Positions 27,453 through 36,054 of a stretch of 58,804 nt of DNA are shown in pieces. Source of the DNA: Pseudomonadota bacterium (GTDB lineage Bacteria > Pseudomonadota > Alphaproteobacteria > Rhizobiales > Devosiaceae); the NCBI GenBank assembly GCA_023433775.1, contig JAEYTY010000099.1:1-58804 (forward strand), read 5' to 3'. The notes beneath the pieces are model-generated. The model did not search any database. It saw only the letters and a list, made by a program, of their open reading frames with translations, and was not told the DNA's origin. The position numbers and the translations under genes are program-made. Positions within the stretch are counted from its first letter, which is position 1, and each line of letters starts with the position of its first letter.

Positions 27453-28201
27453 CGTCCAAGATACCTTTCGATCACAACGGGATTGGCGCTGACCTGGTCG
27501 AGCGTCCCTTCGGCCAGTACGGCGCCTTCGGCAAGGCAAACCACGCGGGAGCCGAGTTCGCGCACGAAGCTCATGTCATGTTCGACGACGACCACAGAGC
27601 GGGTCCTGGCGATTTCGCGCAGAAGTTTGGCGGTTTCCTCGGTTTCGCTGTCGGTCATGCCAGCGACTGGTTCGTCCACAAGCAGCAGCTTGGGGTCCTG
27701 CGCCAACAGCATCCCGATTTCGAGCCATTGCTTTTGGCCATGGCTGAGATTGGCGGCGAGCTCGTCCTTCCGATGGTCAAGGCGTACGGTCTCGAGGATC
27801 TCGGTGATGCGGGCGATGTCCTCGTCGCTGGCAGTGTAGAACAGGGCGGGGAAGATGCCGCGTGGCTTCTTCAGCGCCATTTCGAGATTGTCCCAGACCG
27901 TGTGGCTTTCAAAGACAGTAGGCTTCTGAAATTTCCGGCCGATGCCGAGATTGGCGATGGCGGCTTCGTCTAACTTCGTCAGGTCAGTGCGCCCATCGAA
28001 AAGCACTTCGCCCGCGTCCGGACGGGTCTTGCCGGTGATGATGTCCATCATGGTGGTCTTGCCCGCGCCATTGGGGCCGATGATGGCCAGCATCTCCGCT
28101 GGACGGACGATGATCGACAGGTTGTTGATGGCCTTGAAGCCGTCGAACGCGACTGAAACACCATCGAGATAGAGTATTGTATCCGGAGCCTTGCTCATCA
28201 T
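27449..28201 (-). CDS. urtD: Urea ABC transporter ATP-binding protein UrtD
   Basis: A 250-residue LivG-type ATPase. Walker A GPNGAGKTTMMDIITGKTRP, signature LSHGQKQWLEIGML and Walker B LLLVDEPVAGMTDSE are intact. LSHGQ in place of LSGGQ is characteristic of UrtD. The start is ATGATG at 28201/28198, immediately after urtC; the 3' end overlaps urtE. Confidence 0.95.
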   Translation of the reverse strand: MMSKAPDTILYLDGVSVAFDGFKAINNLSIIVRPAEMLAIIGPNGAGKTTMMDIITGKTRPDAGEVLFDGRTDLTKLDEAAIANLGIGRKFQKPTVFESHTVWDNLEMALKKPRGIFPALFYTASDEDIARITEILETVRLDHRKDELAANLSHGQKQWLEIGMLLAQDPKLLLVDEPVAGMTDSETEETAKLLREIARTRSVVVVEHDMSFVRELGSRVVCLAEGAVLAEGTLDQVSANPVVIERYLGR

Positions 28202-28206
28202 GGGTC

Positions 28207-29406
28207 CTACTCCGTCGGCTTTGGCTGGGGATTGTCGCTGAATGTGGCGGGGTCTTCGCCTTCCTCGGCGGCGATGGACTGCTGCGGCGTTGAGGGCGGG
28301 GGTTCCGGCGCAGGGCGCCGATTGCCTAACAACTGGCTCCAGAGACCGACAATACCTTTGGGCAGGAAGAGGGTGGAGACCACGAAGAGTGCGCCCAGGG
28401 CAAAGAGCCATAGCTCAGGCAGGGTGGTGGTGAACCAGGATTTGCCGAGGTTGACCACGATGGCGCCGATAATCGGACCGATCAGGGTGCCGCGACCACC
28501 CACGGCGGTCCAGATCACCACTTCGATGGAATTGCCCGGCTCGAACTCGCCCGGGTTGATGATGCCGACCTGCGGCACATAGAGGGCACCGGCGACACCG
28601 GCCATAATGGCGGAAACGGTGAAGGCGAAGAGTTTCACATATTCAACCCGGTAGCCAATGAAGCGAGTGCGGCTTTCGGCGTCGCGGACGGCCACCATGA
28701 CTTTGCCGAGTTTGGAATTGACCACCATCGAGCAGATCAGCACCGAGATGGCCAGCGTAATGGCAGTCGCGGCGAAGAGTGTTGCTCGTGTGGTCTGTGC
28801 CTGAACAGGTGCGCCCAGAATGTCCTTGAAGTCGGTCAGGCCATTATTGCCGCCAAAGCCCATATCGTTGCGGAAAAAGGCGAGCAGCAGGGCGAATGTC
28901 ATCGCCTGGGTGATGATCGAGAGATAGACGCCGGTGACGCGGCTGCGGAAGGCGAAGAAGCCGAAGATGAAGGCGAGCAGACCGGGGACGAAAACCACCA
29001 TGGCCATGGCGAACCAGAAATTGTCGAAGCCCTGCCAATACCAGGGCAGTTCCTTCCAGTTCAGGAACACCATGAAGTCTGGCAATGTCGGGTTGCCATA
29101 GACGCCGCGGGTGCCGATCTGGCGCATGAGATACATGCCCATGGCATAGCCGCCGAGCGCGAAGAATGCGCCGTGTCCCAGCGAGAGAATACCGCAATAG
29201 CCCCAGACGAGATCGAGCGCCAAAGCCAGGATCGCGTAGCTGAGATACTTGCCCATCAGCGAGACCATATAGGTCGGGATATGCCCGAACTGACCCGGCG
29301 GAATCAGCAGGTTTGCCATGGGCACGAGAATGGCTACGGCGAGGAAGATGCCGATGACCCAGACGGCCTTCTTGTCGAGTGCGCGGAACAGGGCTTGGGT
29401 CAGCAT
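28207..29406 (-). CDS. urtC: Urea ABC transporter permease UrtC
   Basis: A 399-residue LivM-type permease with about ten hydrophobic segments and the LALDLVWGYCGILSLGHGAF signature near residue 60. VGGRGTLIGPIIGAIVVNL near the C-terminus contacts the ATPase. An acidic, Pro-rich tail of about 40 residues ends the protein. The ATG at 29406 follows urtB after 40 bp. Confidence 0.95.
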   Translation of the reverse strand: MLTQALFRALDKKAVWVIGIFLAVAILVPMANLLIPPGQFGHIPTYMVSLMGKYLSYAILALALDLVWGYCGILSLGHGAFFALGGYAMGMYLMRQIGTRGVYGNPTLPDFMVFLNWKELPWYWQGFDNFWFAMAMVVFVPGLLAFIFGFFAFRSRVTGVYLSIITQAMTFALLLAFFRNDMGFGGNNGLTDFKDILGAPVQAQTTRATLFAATAITLAISVLICSMVVNSKLGKVMVAVRDAESRTRFIGYRVEYVKLFAFTVSAIMAGVAGALYVPQVGIINPGEFEPGNSIEVVIWTAVGGRGTLIGPIIGAIVVNLGKSWFTTTLPELWLFALGALFVVSTLFLPKGIVGLWSQLLGNRRPAPEPPPSTPQQSIAAEEGEDPATFSDNPQPKPTE

Positions 29407-29446
29407 GAAAATTCTCCGCTGGTCTCGGGTTGGGGCAGGGCGACGA

Positions 29447-31063
29447 TCATTGTTCGACCGCCCTTCCCTTGAGGGCAAAGAGGCCCCGCGGACGTCGCTG
29501 GATAAAGAGGATGATGAGGACGAGGATCAGGATCTTGCCCAGGACCGCGCCGGCATAGGGTTCGAGGAACTTGTTGGCGATGCCGAGCGTAAGGGCGCCG
29601 ACAAGGGTGCCCCAAAGATTGCCCACGCCGCCAAAGACCACGACCATGAAGCTGTCGATAATGTAGTTCTGGCCGAGATTGGGCGAGATATTGTCGATCT
29701 GGGTCAGCGCCACACCCGCCAGGCCGGCAATGCCGGAGCCGAGACCGAAGGTCATGGCATCGACGAAGGGCGTGCGGATGCCCATGGCCGAGGCCATGCG
29801 GCGGTTCTGGGTGACGGCGCGCATCTGGAGGCCCAGCGCGGTGCGATTGAGCACGAGCAGCAGGGCCAGGAAGACGATCATGGCGAAGATAACGATCCAG
29901 AAACGCCCATAAGTAATTGAAAGGCCATAAAATTCGAACGAGCCGGACATCCAGGTCGGGGCGATGACCATCTGGTTGGTCGGACCGAAGGTGGAGCGCA
30001 CGCTTTGCTGGAGGACCAGGGAAATGCCCCAGGTGGCCAGCAGGGTTTCGAGCGGACGGCCATAGAGCCAGCGGATGACGCCGCGCTCGATACCGACGCC
30101 GATGGCCCCGGTGACGAGGAAGGCGATGGGCAGGGCGATCAGCAGGGAATAGTCGAGCAGACCCGGAAAGTTCTGGCGGATGATGAGCTGGACGATGAAG
30201 GTGGAATAGGCGCCCAGCATGACCATTTCGCCATGGGCCATGTTGATGACGCCCATGACGCCGAAGGTGATGGCCAGGCCGATGGCCGCCAGCAGCAGCA
30301 CCGAGCCGAGCGAGACGCCGAACCAGACATTCTGCAGGGCACCCCAGACGGCGCGTTCCTGTTCGAGACCCGCCAGCGCGGACTGGATGACGGGCTTCAG
30401 TTCTTCGGGTGCAGCGCTTTGTACGCTTGTCAGAATGGTGATGGCCGAGCGGCCCGTGGTTGCGGCGATCAGAGGGATCGCAGCGCGCTTGTCCTCAATG
30501 CTGGCTTCGTCGCTGTTGAGGATGGTCACGGCGCGTGCGGCCTGCATGGCGCGCAACACATTGGCGTCGGTTTCCTGCGCGATGGCTTCGTCGAGGAGCG
30601 GCAGGCCAGCCGGGTCGGGGTTGGAGAGGAAGCCATTGGCCGCAGCGAGGCGCGTGGCTGGGTTGTCGTTCATCAGCGTCATGCCCGACAGGGCGGCGGC
30701 GATGTCACGACGGAGGCTGTTGTTGACGCGGATGCGGGCAAAATCAGCGCCTGCGGGAGGCTCGAGCGTTTCGCCGGTAGCGGGGTCGAGAGAGGTCGAG
30801 CCCCGCTGGATGACGACGAGGCCGGAGGTTTTGTCGGCATAGAGATTGCCGTCGGCAAGCGCCTGCAGGGCAGGCACGACGCTGTTGTCGCCGGTCGCCG
30901 CCAGGTCGGTGACAATCTGGCCAAGTTCCTTGAGGCTGGCTTCGCCCATGGACTGCACGGCGGCAGCAATGTCGGTGGGAGTGTCCTGCGCATGGCTGGC
31001 GCCGGGCAGGAGCAGGAACGGCAGGGCCATAAGCACCAGGCGGAGAGCGCGGAGGGTGGTCAT
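29447..31063 (-). CDS. urtB: Urea ABC transporter permease UrtB
   Basis: A 538-residue LivH-type permease. After a signal peptide (LVLMALPFLLLPGASHAQ), about 210 residues of a soluble, helical periplasmic region precede the membrane part, as is usual in UrtB. The membrane part begins near VWFGVSLGSVLLLAAIGLAI and carries FGVMGVINMAHGEMVMLGAY. FGGVGNLWGTLVGALTLG is the ATPase-contact region. A strong stem-loop lies in the 77-bp gap after urtA. Confidence 0.95.
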   Translation of the reverse strand: MTTLRALRLVLMALPFLLLPGASHAQDTPTDIAAAVQSMGEASLKELGQIVTDLAATGDNSVVPALQALADGNLYADKTSGLVVIQRGSTSLDPATGETLEPPAGADFARIRVNNSLRRDIAAALSGMTLMNDNPATRLAAANGFLSNPDPAGLPLLDEAIAQETDANVLRAMQAARAVTILNSDEASIEDKRAAIPLIAATTGRSAITILTSVQSAAPEELKPVIQSALAGLEQERAVWGALQNVWFGVSLGSVLLLAAIGLAITFGVMGVINMAHGEMVMLGAYSTFIVQLIIRQNFPGLLDYSLLIALPIAFLVTGAIGVGIERGVIRWLYGRPLETLLATWGISLVLQQSVRSTFGPTNQMVIAPTWMSGSFEFYGLSITYGRFWIVIFAMIVFLALLLVLNRTALGLQMRAVTQNRRMASAMGIRTPFVDAMTFGLGSGIAGLAGVALTQIDNISPNLGQNYIIDSFMVVVFGGVGNLWGTLVGALTLGIANKFLEPYAGAVLGKILILVLIILFIQRRPRGLFALKGRAVEQ

Positions 31064-31098
31064 GGCTTTGGCGTCCTTGTCGTAACTTGAAATCGGGA

Positions 31099-31123
31099 GG
31101 CAGGGGCGGTGGCCGCCCCTGCC
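31099..31123 (-). other. Intercistronic stem-loop after urtA
   Basis: A perfect 11-bp GC-rich inverted repeat with a 3-nt loop (arms 31099-31109 and 31113-31123) lies in the urtA-urtB gap. No U tract follows on the minus strand, so it is more likely an mRNA-stabilising or attenuating hairpin than a full terminator. Such elements keep the binding protein in excess over the membrane components. Confidence 0.7.
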
Positions 31124-31140
31124 GAATTCAGGCCTGGGCC

Positions 31141-32439
31141 TTACTGTGCGGCGCCGCCGCAGGTCTTGGTTTCGGTGTTGTAGTTGCCGCAGTTGATCGG
31201 GGCGGTCCAATCGGCCTCGAGCATCTTGCTTTCGGGCAGGAAGTCGGACCATGCGTCGCCGGGGACGAGATCTTCGGTTTCCCAGACCACGAAGAACTGG
31301 CCATCGTCCTGGATTTCACCGATCAGCACGGGCTTCGTGATGTGATGGTTCGGGAGCATCTTGGCGATGCCGCCGGTCAGGTTCGGGGTTTCGAGGCCAA
31401 CGATGGAGTCGATCACAGCGTCAGCGTCAGTGGTGCCAGCGGTTTCCACGGCCTTGACCCAGACGTTGAAGCCGATGAGGTGGGCTTCCATCGGGTCGTT
31501 GGTCACGCGGTCTTCCGAGCCGATGAACTTCTGCCAGTCGGCGATGAAGGCAGCGTTTTCGGGAGTGTCGACCGACATGAAGTAGTTCCGGGCAGCCAGG
31601 TGACCGACCAGCGGGGTGGTGTCGAAGCCGGAGAGTTCTTCTTCGCCGACCGAGAAGGCCACGACCGGTATGTCTTCGGCCTTGATGCCCTGGTTGCCCA
31701 GCTCACGGTAGAACGGCACGTTGGCGTCGCCATTGATGGTCGAAACCACGGCGGTCTTCTTGCCGGTCGAGCCGAAGGCCTTGATGTCGGACACGATGGT
31801 CTGCCAATCGGAATGACCGAAGGGCGTGTAGTTGATCATGATGTCTTCTTTGGCCACGCCCTTGTCGAGCAGGTACTGCTCGAGAATCTTGTTGGTGGTC
31901 TGGGGATAGACATAGTCGGTGCCGGCCAGAACCCAGCGTTCCACGCCTTCTTCTTCGGCGAGGTAGTCGACAGCCGGGATGGCCTGCTGGTTCGGGGAAG
32001 CGCCGGTGTAGAACACGTTGCGCTGGGATTCTTCGCCTTCGTACTGAACCGGGTAGAAGAGCAGCGAGTTCAGTTCTTCAAAGACCGGCAGGACCGACTT
32101 GCGGCAGACCGAGGTCCAGCAGCCGAAAACGGCATCGACATCATCGACTTCGATCAGCTGGCGGGCCAGTTCAGCGGCCAGCGGCCAGTCGGAGGCAATG
32201 TCGACCACGACGGGTTCGAGCTGCTTGCCGAGGACGCCGCCCTTGGCGTTCTGCTGTTCGATCAGGAAAAGCATTGTGTCCTTCAGGGTGGTTTCCGAAA
32301 TCGCCATCGTGCCCGACAGCGAATGCAGAATACCGACCTTGATGGTGTCGTCCTGCGCCATGACCGGGGTCATGGACAGGGAAACGCTGCCGGCAAGAGC
32401 CGCAGCGAGCAAAGCGCTCTTTGCGCTGAATTTGTTCAT
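31141..32439 (-). CDS. urtA: Urea ABC transporter substrate-binding protein UrtA
   Basis: A 432-residue periplasmic binding protein of the AmiC/FmdD-like type. A signal peptide (AKSALLAAALAGSVSLSMTP, cleavage near VMAQ) is followed by DDTIKVGILHSLSGTMAISE, and VFGCWTSVCRKSVLPVFEE and LNSLLFYPVQYEGEESQRNV are diagnostic for urea binders. The frame is open upstream, but the signal peptide fixes the ATG at 32439. First gene of the urt-ure block; the 243-bp upstream region is shared with the divergent hybrid kinase. Confidence 0.96.
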   Translation of the reverse strand: MNKFSAKSALLAAALAGSVSLSMTPVMAQDDTIKVGILHSLSGTMAISETTLKDTMLFLIEQQNAKGGVLGKQLEPVVVDIASDWPLAAELARQLIEVDDVDAVFGCWTSVCRKSVLPVFEELNSLLFYPVQYEGEESQRNVFYTGASPNQQAIPAVDYLAEEEGVERWVLAGTDYVYPQTTNKILEQYLLDKGVAKEDIMINYTPFGHSDWQTIVSDIKAFGSTGKKTAVVSTINGDANVPFYRELGNQGIKAEDIPVVAFSVGEEELSGFDTTPLVGHLAARNYFMSVDTPENAAFIADWQKFIGSEDRVTNDPMEAHLIGFNVWVKAVETAGTTDADAVIDSIVGLETPNLTGGIAKMLPNHHITKPVLIGEIQDDGQFFVVWETEDLVPGDAWSDFLPESKMLEADWTAPINCGNYNTETKTCGGAAQ

Positions 32440-32534
32440 GAGAAATGTCCCTCTAAGACTGTTTGAGCCCCTAAGACACCAAGGGAGGCGCCTGTTACGG
32501 GGGGACATTGGGATGGTTCCTTAATGGAGCCCTA

Positions 32535-32550
32535 TACGTCGATTGACGTA
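32535..32550. promoter_or_regulatory. 16-bp inverted repeat, candidate NarL/LuxR-type operator
   Basis: TACGTCGATTGACGTA has perfect 6-bp arms around GATT. Read as heptamers it is TACGTCG-AT-TGACGTA, the 7-2-7 head-to-head spacing of NarL-family response regulator sites (TACnnnn-N2-nnnnGTA). It lies 96 bp upstream of the urtA start and 133 bp upstream of the kinase start. The regulator encoded at 36041 has a NarL/LuxR output domain, so it is the natural candidate. The heptamers do not match the full E. coli NarL consensus. Confidence 0.5.
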
Positions 32551-32682
32551 ACCCCGACGCGAGCACGGAGGACACGCGTCAAAATCGCCCCAAAAACCGC
32601 GTGATTCCGGGAAAATTCGTGGTATGGAGGGTGTGGCGATTTTTTGGGCAGCAGCCAAAACTGGTTAAGAACTAGACGATTC

Positions 32683-35600
32683 ATGGCGCGACAACGCATC
32701 ATTCCGATCCGGCGCGAATATAATCGCTGGGTCGCAAACCAGACTCTGGAAGACTATGCGCTGCGCTTTACGGCCAAGTCAGCGCGTCGCTTTTCCAACG
32801 ACAAAATTTCGCAAACCGCCATTGGCGCTATCTCATTCCTCGCACTTGAGGCCATTGGTGCTAGCATAACGCTATCATATGGAACGACCAACGCGCTGAT
32901 CGCCATTGTCGTGGCTTCGATCGCCATCCTGCTCGTCGGTGTTCCCATTTCGCGCTACGCGACCCGGCATGGGGTCGACATCGACCTGCTCACCCGCGGC
33001 GCGAGTTTTGGTTATATCGGCTCGACGGTGACGTCGCTGATCTATGCGAGCTTCACCTTCATTCTCTTCGCCATCGAAGCCTCGATCATGTCGAGCGCCC
33101 TGGAGTTGGCCTTCGGGATACCGCTCTGGATCGGCTACATCATCTCGGCGCTGGTGGTCATTCCGCTGGTGACGCATGGCATTCAGATGATCAGCCGGTT
33201 CCAGTTGATCACGCAGCCGATCTGGATCGTGCTCAACATCCTGCCGTTCTTTTTCATCGCCTTCATGGATTGGGAGAAGTTTGATCTGTGGCGGGCCTTC
33301 GAAGGGCTTGGCGTGCCGTCCGGTGGTCCGGGCAGCGTCGCGGCTTTCGAGGTGGCCAAGTTCGGCGCCGCTTCGGCCGTTATTCTGGCGCTGATGACGC
33401 AGATCGGGGAGCAGGTGGACTTTCTGCGTTTTCTGCCGGCCGAGGGGGCGCCGAAATGGCGGCACAAGCTCGGCATTTTTCTGGCCGGCGCGGGCTGGGT
33501 GGTGGTGGGCGCGCCCAAGCTTATTGCGGGGTCATTTCTGGCGGTGCTGGCTTTGTCGGTGGGTGTTGCGCCCGACCATGCCGCCGAGCCGGGGCACATG
33601 TATGCGGTCGCCTTTGGCTACATGATCCCCAATGAATTTTTGGCGCTGATGCTGATGGCGGTGTTTGTGGTCATCAGCCAGCTCAAGATCAATGTCATGA
33701 ACGCCTATGCAGGCTCGCTGGCGTGGTCGAACTTCTTTTCGCGCCTGACCCATAGCCATCCGGGCCGCGTCGTGTGGCTGCTGTTCAATGTCGCCATTGC
33801 GCTGCTGCTGATGGAGCTGGGCATTTACGACCTGCTCGAGGAGACATTGGGCATTTTCTCCATCGTCGCCATGGCGTGGCTCTGCTCGATCTCGGCGGAT
33901 CTGTTCATCAACAAGCCGCTGAGCTTGGCGCCGCCCGGCATCGAGTTCAAGCGGGCGCATCTTTATGACATCAATCCCGTTGGCGTCGGTTCAATGGTGC
34001 TGGCCACGGTGATTGCGCTGGTGGCGCATTTCGGCGCGTTCGGCGAAATGGCTGCGGCACTGCCCCCCTATATTGCGCTTGTCGTGGCCTTGATTGTCTC
34101 GCCCACCATCGCCTGGGCGACCAAGGGCAAGTATTATCTGGCGCGAAAGCCGCGCAAGGAGTGGCAAGAGCGGAAGTCGGTGACCTGCTCGATCTGCGAG
34201 CATCCTTTTGAGCCCGAAGATATGGCGTGGTGCCCGGCCTATGCGGCGCCGATCTGTTCGCTCTGCTGTTCGCTCGATGCGCGCTGTCACGACATGTGCA
34301 AGCCGCACGCCAGCTTTCGTGCCCAGACCCACGCGGTTGCAGCGAGCATTCTGCCGCAATGGGCGATCGAAAAACTGCAGACACGGTTGGCACGTTATGG
34401 CGTGTCGATGGGCATCGCCGTCACCATGCTCGGCTCGGTGCTGGGCCTGATCTATTATTTTGCCATTGGCGCAGCACCGAACACGGCCGAGGTGGTGGGT
34501 GGCACGCTGGCGGTGGTGTTTTTCGTCTTCGCGGTTACAGCGGGAATCCTGACGTGGTTTCTGGTGCTGGCGCATGACAGCCGGCTGGTGGCCGAAGAGG
34601 AAAGCACGCGCCAGAATACGCTGCTGCTCAAGGAAATCGACGCACATTCGCGCACCGACGCCGAATTGCAGCGGGCCAAGGAAAAGGCAGAGGCGGCCAA
34701 TCTTGCCAAATCGCGCTATGTCGTGGGCCTCAGCCATGAACTGCGGACGCCGCTCAATGCCGTGATGGGCTATGCGCAAATTCTTGAGCGCGATGCGGCG
34801 GTGCCGGAAAATCGCAGGGGTTCGGTGCAGATCATTCGCCGCAGCGCCGAGCATTTGTCGGGTCTGATCGATGGCTTGCTGGATATTTCCAAGATCGAGG
34901 CAGGGCGGCTGCAGGTCTATTCCAACGAAATCAATATCCAGGATTTTCTCGACCAGATCGTCGACATGTTCCGCCTGCAGGCCGATGCCAAGGGGCTGGA
35001 GTTCCGCCATGTCCGCGCCCAGGCATTGCCTGTCCATGTGCGGACAGACGAGAAGCGGCTTCGCCAGATTCTGGTCAACCTGCTCTCCAACGCCATCAAG
35101 TTCACCAGCGCAGGCCATGTCAGCTTTGAAGTCGGTTATCGAATGCAGGTCGCGACCTTCACAGTGTCAGACACGGGCAGCGGCATCGCGCCGGATGATC
35201 TTGAGCACATCTATGAGCCCTTTGTGCGCGGCGAAGCGGAGAAGAACCGCTTTACGCCGGGCCTCGGTCTGGGTCTCACCATCACCAAGCTGCTGACTGA
35301 AACGCTGGGCGGCGAGATTACCGTTTCCAGCGAGGTGGGGGTCGGTACGCGGTTTCAGGCCCGGTTAATGCTGGCCAAGGTGGAACGGCCTTCCCGCAGG
35401 ACGCTCGATAAGCGCAAGGTCGTGGGCTATCGCGGCGCGCCCCTGACGGTGATGGTGGTCGACGATAATCACGATCACCGCACGCTGATGCGCGAGATGC
35501 TTTCGCCGCTGGGGTTCAATGTGCTGACGGCGGTGGACGGAGCGGATTGCCTGGCATCGCTCGAGGCAGCCCGGCCCGACTTCTATTTCATCGATATTCG

Positions 35601-36054
35601 GATGCCCGGGATGAGCGGCTGGGAGCTGGTGGAGATCTTGCGCAACAGGGGAGTCGGCGCGCCTGTCGTGATGCTGTCGGCCAATATCGGCGATGGCGCG
35701 GGTCCCACCAATAGTGATGCGGGGCATTCCGACACGCTGGCCAAGCCTTTTGACCTGACGCAGTTGCTGGACAAACTCGGTACGCATCTGGCGCTGGAGT
35801 GGGATTATGCGGAACCGGTAGCAGCGCGCGCGACGAAACCGAAAAAGCTGGTGTCGCCCGGTGTGGAACATTTGCGGGAGCTGGCGAGCCTTGGGCAGAT
35901 CGGGCATGTGCGGGGCATTGATGCCAAGCTGACTGAGCTTGCCGCGGACCCCGCCAATCTGCCGCTAGTCGAGGCGCTGCGCGGGCATATGGACGCTTTC
36001 GATTTTGACGGATACGCGGAAGTACTGGAGCGGATGAACCATGAGCCGGATTGA
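32683..36054 (+). CDS. NCS1-permease-fused hybrid sensor histidine kinase with receiver domain
   Basis: A 1123-residue membrane protein. Residues about 40-490 resemble an NCS1 (CodB-like purine/cytosine/hydantoin) transporter with about twelve hydrophobic segments and the conserved RGASFGYIGS loop. Eight Cys follow at 502, 505, 517, 525, 528, 529, 535 and 539, then two more membrane helices (about 570-635). The kinase core has HisKA LSHELRTPLNAVMGYAQIL (His685), HATPase boxes DTGSGIAPDDLEHIYEPF and GLGLGLTITKLL, and a receiver with Asp971 (FIDIRMPG). The plan parallels SLC5-fused kinases such as CbrA. It overlaps the response regulator by 14 bp and faces urtA, so I infer a nitrogen-compound sensor. 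The ligand is unknown. Confidence 0.88.
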   Translation: MARQRIIPIRREYNRWVANQTLEDYALRFTAKSARRFSNDKISQTAIGAISFLALEAIGASITLSYGTTNALIAIVVASIAILLVGVPISRYATRHGVDIDLLTRGASFGYIGSTVTSLIYASFTFILFAIEASIMSSALELAFGIPLWIGYIISALVVIPLVTHGIQMISRFQLITQPIWIVLNILPFFFIAFMDWEKFDLWRAFEGLGVPSGGPGSVAAFEVAKFGAASAVILALMTQIGEQVDFLRFLPAEGAPKWRHKLGIFLAGAGWVVVGAPKLIAGSFLAVLALSVGVAPDHAAEPGHMYAVAFGYMIPNEFLALMLMAVFVVISQLKINVMNAYAGSLAWSNFFSRLTHSHPGRVVWLLFNVAIALLLMELGIYDLLEETLGIFSIVAMAWLCSISADLFINKPLSLAPPGIEFKRAHLYDINPVGVGSMVLATVIALVAHFGAFGEMAAALPPYIALVVALIVSPTIAWATKGKYYLARKPRKEWQERKSVTCSICEHPFEPEDMAWCPAYAAPICSLCCSLDARCHDMCKPHASFRAQTHAVAASILPQWAIEKLQTRLARYGVSMGIAVTMLGSVLGLIYYFAIGAAPNTAEVVGGTLAVVFFVFAVTAGILTWFLVLAHDSRLVAEEESTRQNTLLLKEIDAHSRTDAELQRAKEKAEAANLAKSRYVVGLSHELRTPLNAVMGYAQILERDAAVPENRRGSVQIIRRSAEHLSGLIDGLLDISKIEAGRLQVYSNEINIQDFLDQIVDMFRLQADAKGLEFRHVRAQALPVHVRTDEKRLRQILVNLLSNAIKFTSAGHVSFEVGYRMQVATFTVSDTGSGIAPDDLEHIYEPFVRGEAEKNRFTPGLGLGLTITKLLTETLGGEITVSSEVGVGTRFQARLMLAKVERPSRRTLDKRKVVGYRGAPLTVMVVDDNHDHRTLMREMLSPLGFNVLTAVDGADCLASLEAARPDFYFIDIRMPGMSGWELVEILRNRGVGAPVVMLSANIGDGAGPTNSDAGHSDTLAKPFDLTQLLDKLGTHLALEWDYAEPVAARATKPKKLVSPGVEHLRELASLGQIGHVRGIDAKLTELAADPANLPLVEALRGHMDAFDFDGYAEVLERMNHEPD

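Noticed and set aside
31087..32466. 459-codon plus-strand frame opposite urtA
   Set aside because: UrtA has a signal peptide and diagnostic motifs; the antisense frame has none.
32440..32682. Sigma-54 promoter for urtA
   Set aside because: Nitrogen genes often use one, but I found no GG-N10-GC pair with the right flanks on either strand here.
33991..35118. 375-codon minus-strand frame opposite the hybrid kinase
   Set aside because: The kinase motifs on the plus strand are unmistakable; this is its shadow.
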